Assembly: GCA_021789755.1 (NCBI GenBank)
Contig: JAJYJD010000070.1
Coordinates: forward strand, 1-14,044
Source of the DNA: Bacteroidota bacterium
GTDB taxonomy: Bacteria > Bacteroidota > Ignavibacteria > Kryptoniales > JAKASW01
Reading direction: 5' to 3'
DNA length: 14,044 bases
Every line of letters begins with the position of its first letter. Position 1 is the first letter of the stretch. Shown piece by piece: positions 14,027-14,044 of the stretch. The notes under the pieces are model-generated. The model did no database searches, had not been told where the DNA came from, and saw only the letters and a list, made by a program, of their open reading frames with translations. A program made the translations under genes and the position numbers.

Positions 14027-14044
14027 CGAATAGACAATCCTCCC

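Overview
The window looks like ordinary chromosomal DNA of a Gram-negative bacterium, most likely from the Bacteroidota/Ignavibacteria/Chlorobi side of the FCB group. The evidence is a PorV/PorQ-type outer-membrane protein, a DUF1684 lipoprotein, a GT9 (heptosyltransferase-like) glycosyltransferase, and serine phosphatases of the GAF + SpoIIE type. This placement is inferred from gene content and is only moderately certain. There is no sign of phage, transposon, CRISPR, tRNA or rRNA. Coding density is high, and every gene but the last is on the minus strand.

Layout, left to right. (1) 1-587, minus: the N-terminal part of a GT9 glycosyltransferase cut by the window edge. (2) 588-851: non-coding, with a 14-bp inverted repeat in the GT9 leader and a likely terminator for the next operon. 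(3) 852-5563, minus: a four-gene partner-switching operon. In transcription order it encodes a multi-pass membrane + GAF + SpoIIE phosphatase, a STAS anti-anti-sigma-type protein, an RsbW-type serine kinase, and a soluble GAF-GAF-SpoIIE phosphatase. No sigma factor is present. (4) 5564-5768: non-coding, with an 8-bp inverted repeat next to the operon start. (5) 5769-11490, minus: four overlapping genes, lon -> dnaX -> PorV/PorQ-like protein -> DUF1684 lipoprotein. (6) 11491-11755: a divergent promoter region with a good sigma70-like promoter for lon and a structured leader for the gene on the other side. (7) 11756-14026, plus: a full-length MaeB-type malic enzyme fused to a phosphotransacetylase-like domain.

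How the genes work together. In the signalling operon the two phosphatases should dephosphorylate the STAS protein, which then binds the RsbW-like kinase and frees its unknown client. One phosphatase would take membrane or envelope input and the other cytoplasmic input through tandem GAF domains. The lon/dnaX/porV/DUF1684 chain joins proteolysis, replication and envelope functions by overlapping reading frames and is probably co-transcribed from the lon promoter.

The most striking sequence-level signal is in dnaX. Its mRNA has a run of nine A residues exactly where the conserved clamp-loader domains end, preceded by a Shine-Dalgarno-like sequence, and both alternative frames stop within a few codons. 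This strongly suggests programmed production of a short gamma-like protein together with full-length tau. Several genes appear to use non-ATG starts (lon TTG, the RsbW-like gene GTG, the DUF1684 gene TTG or GTG).
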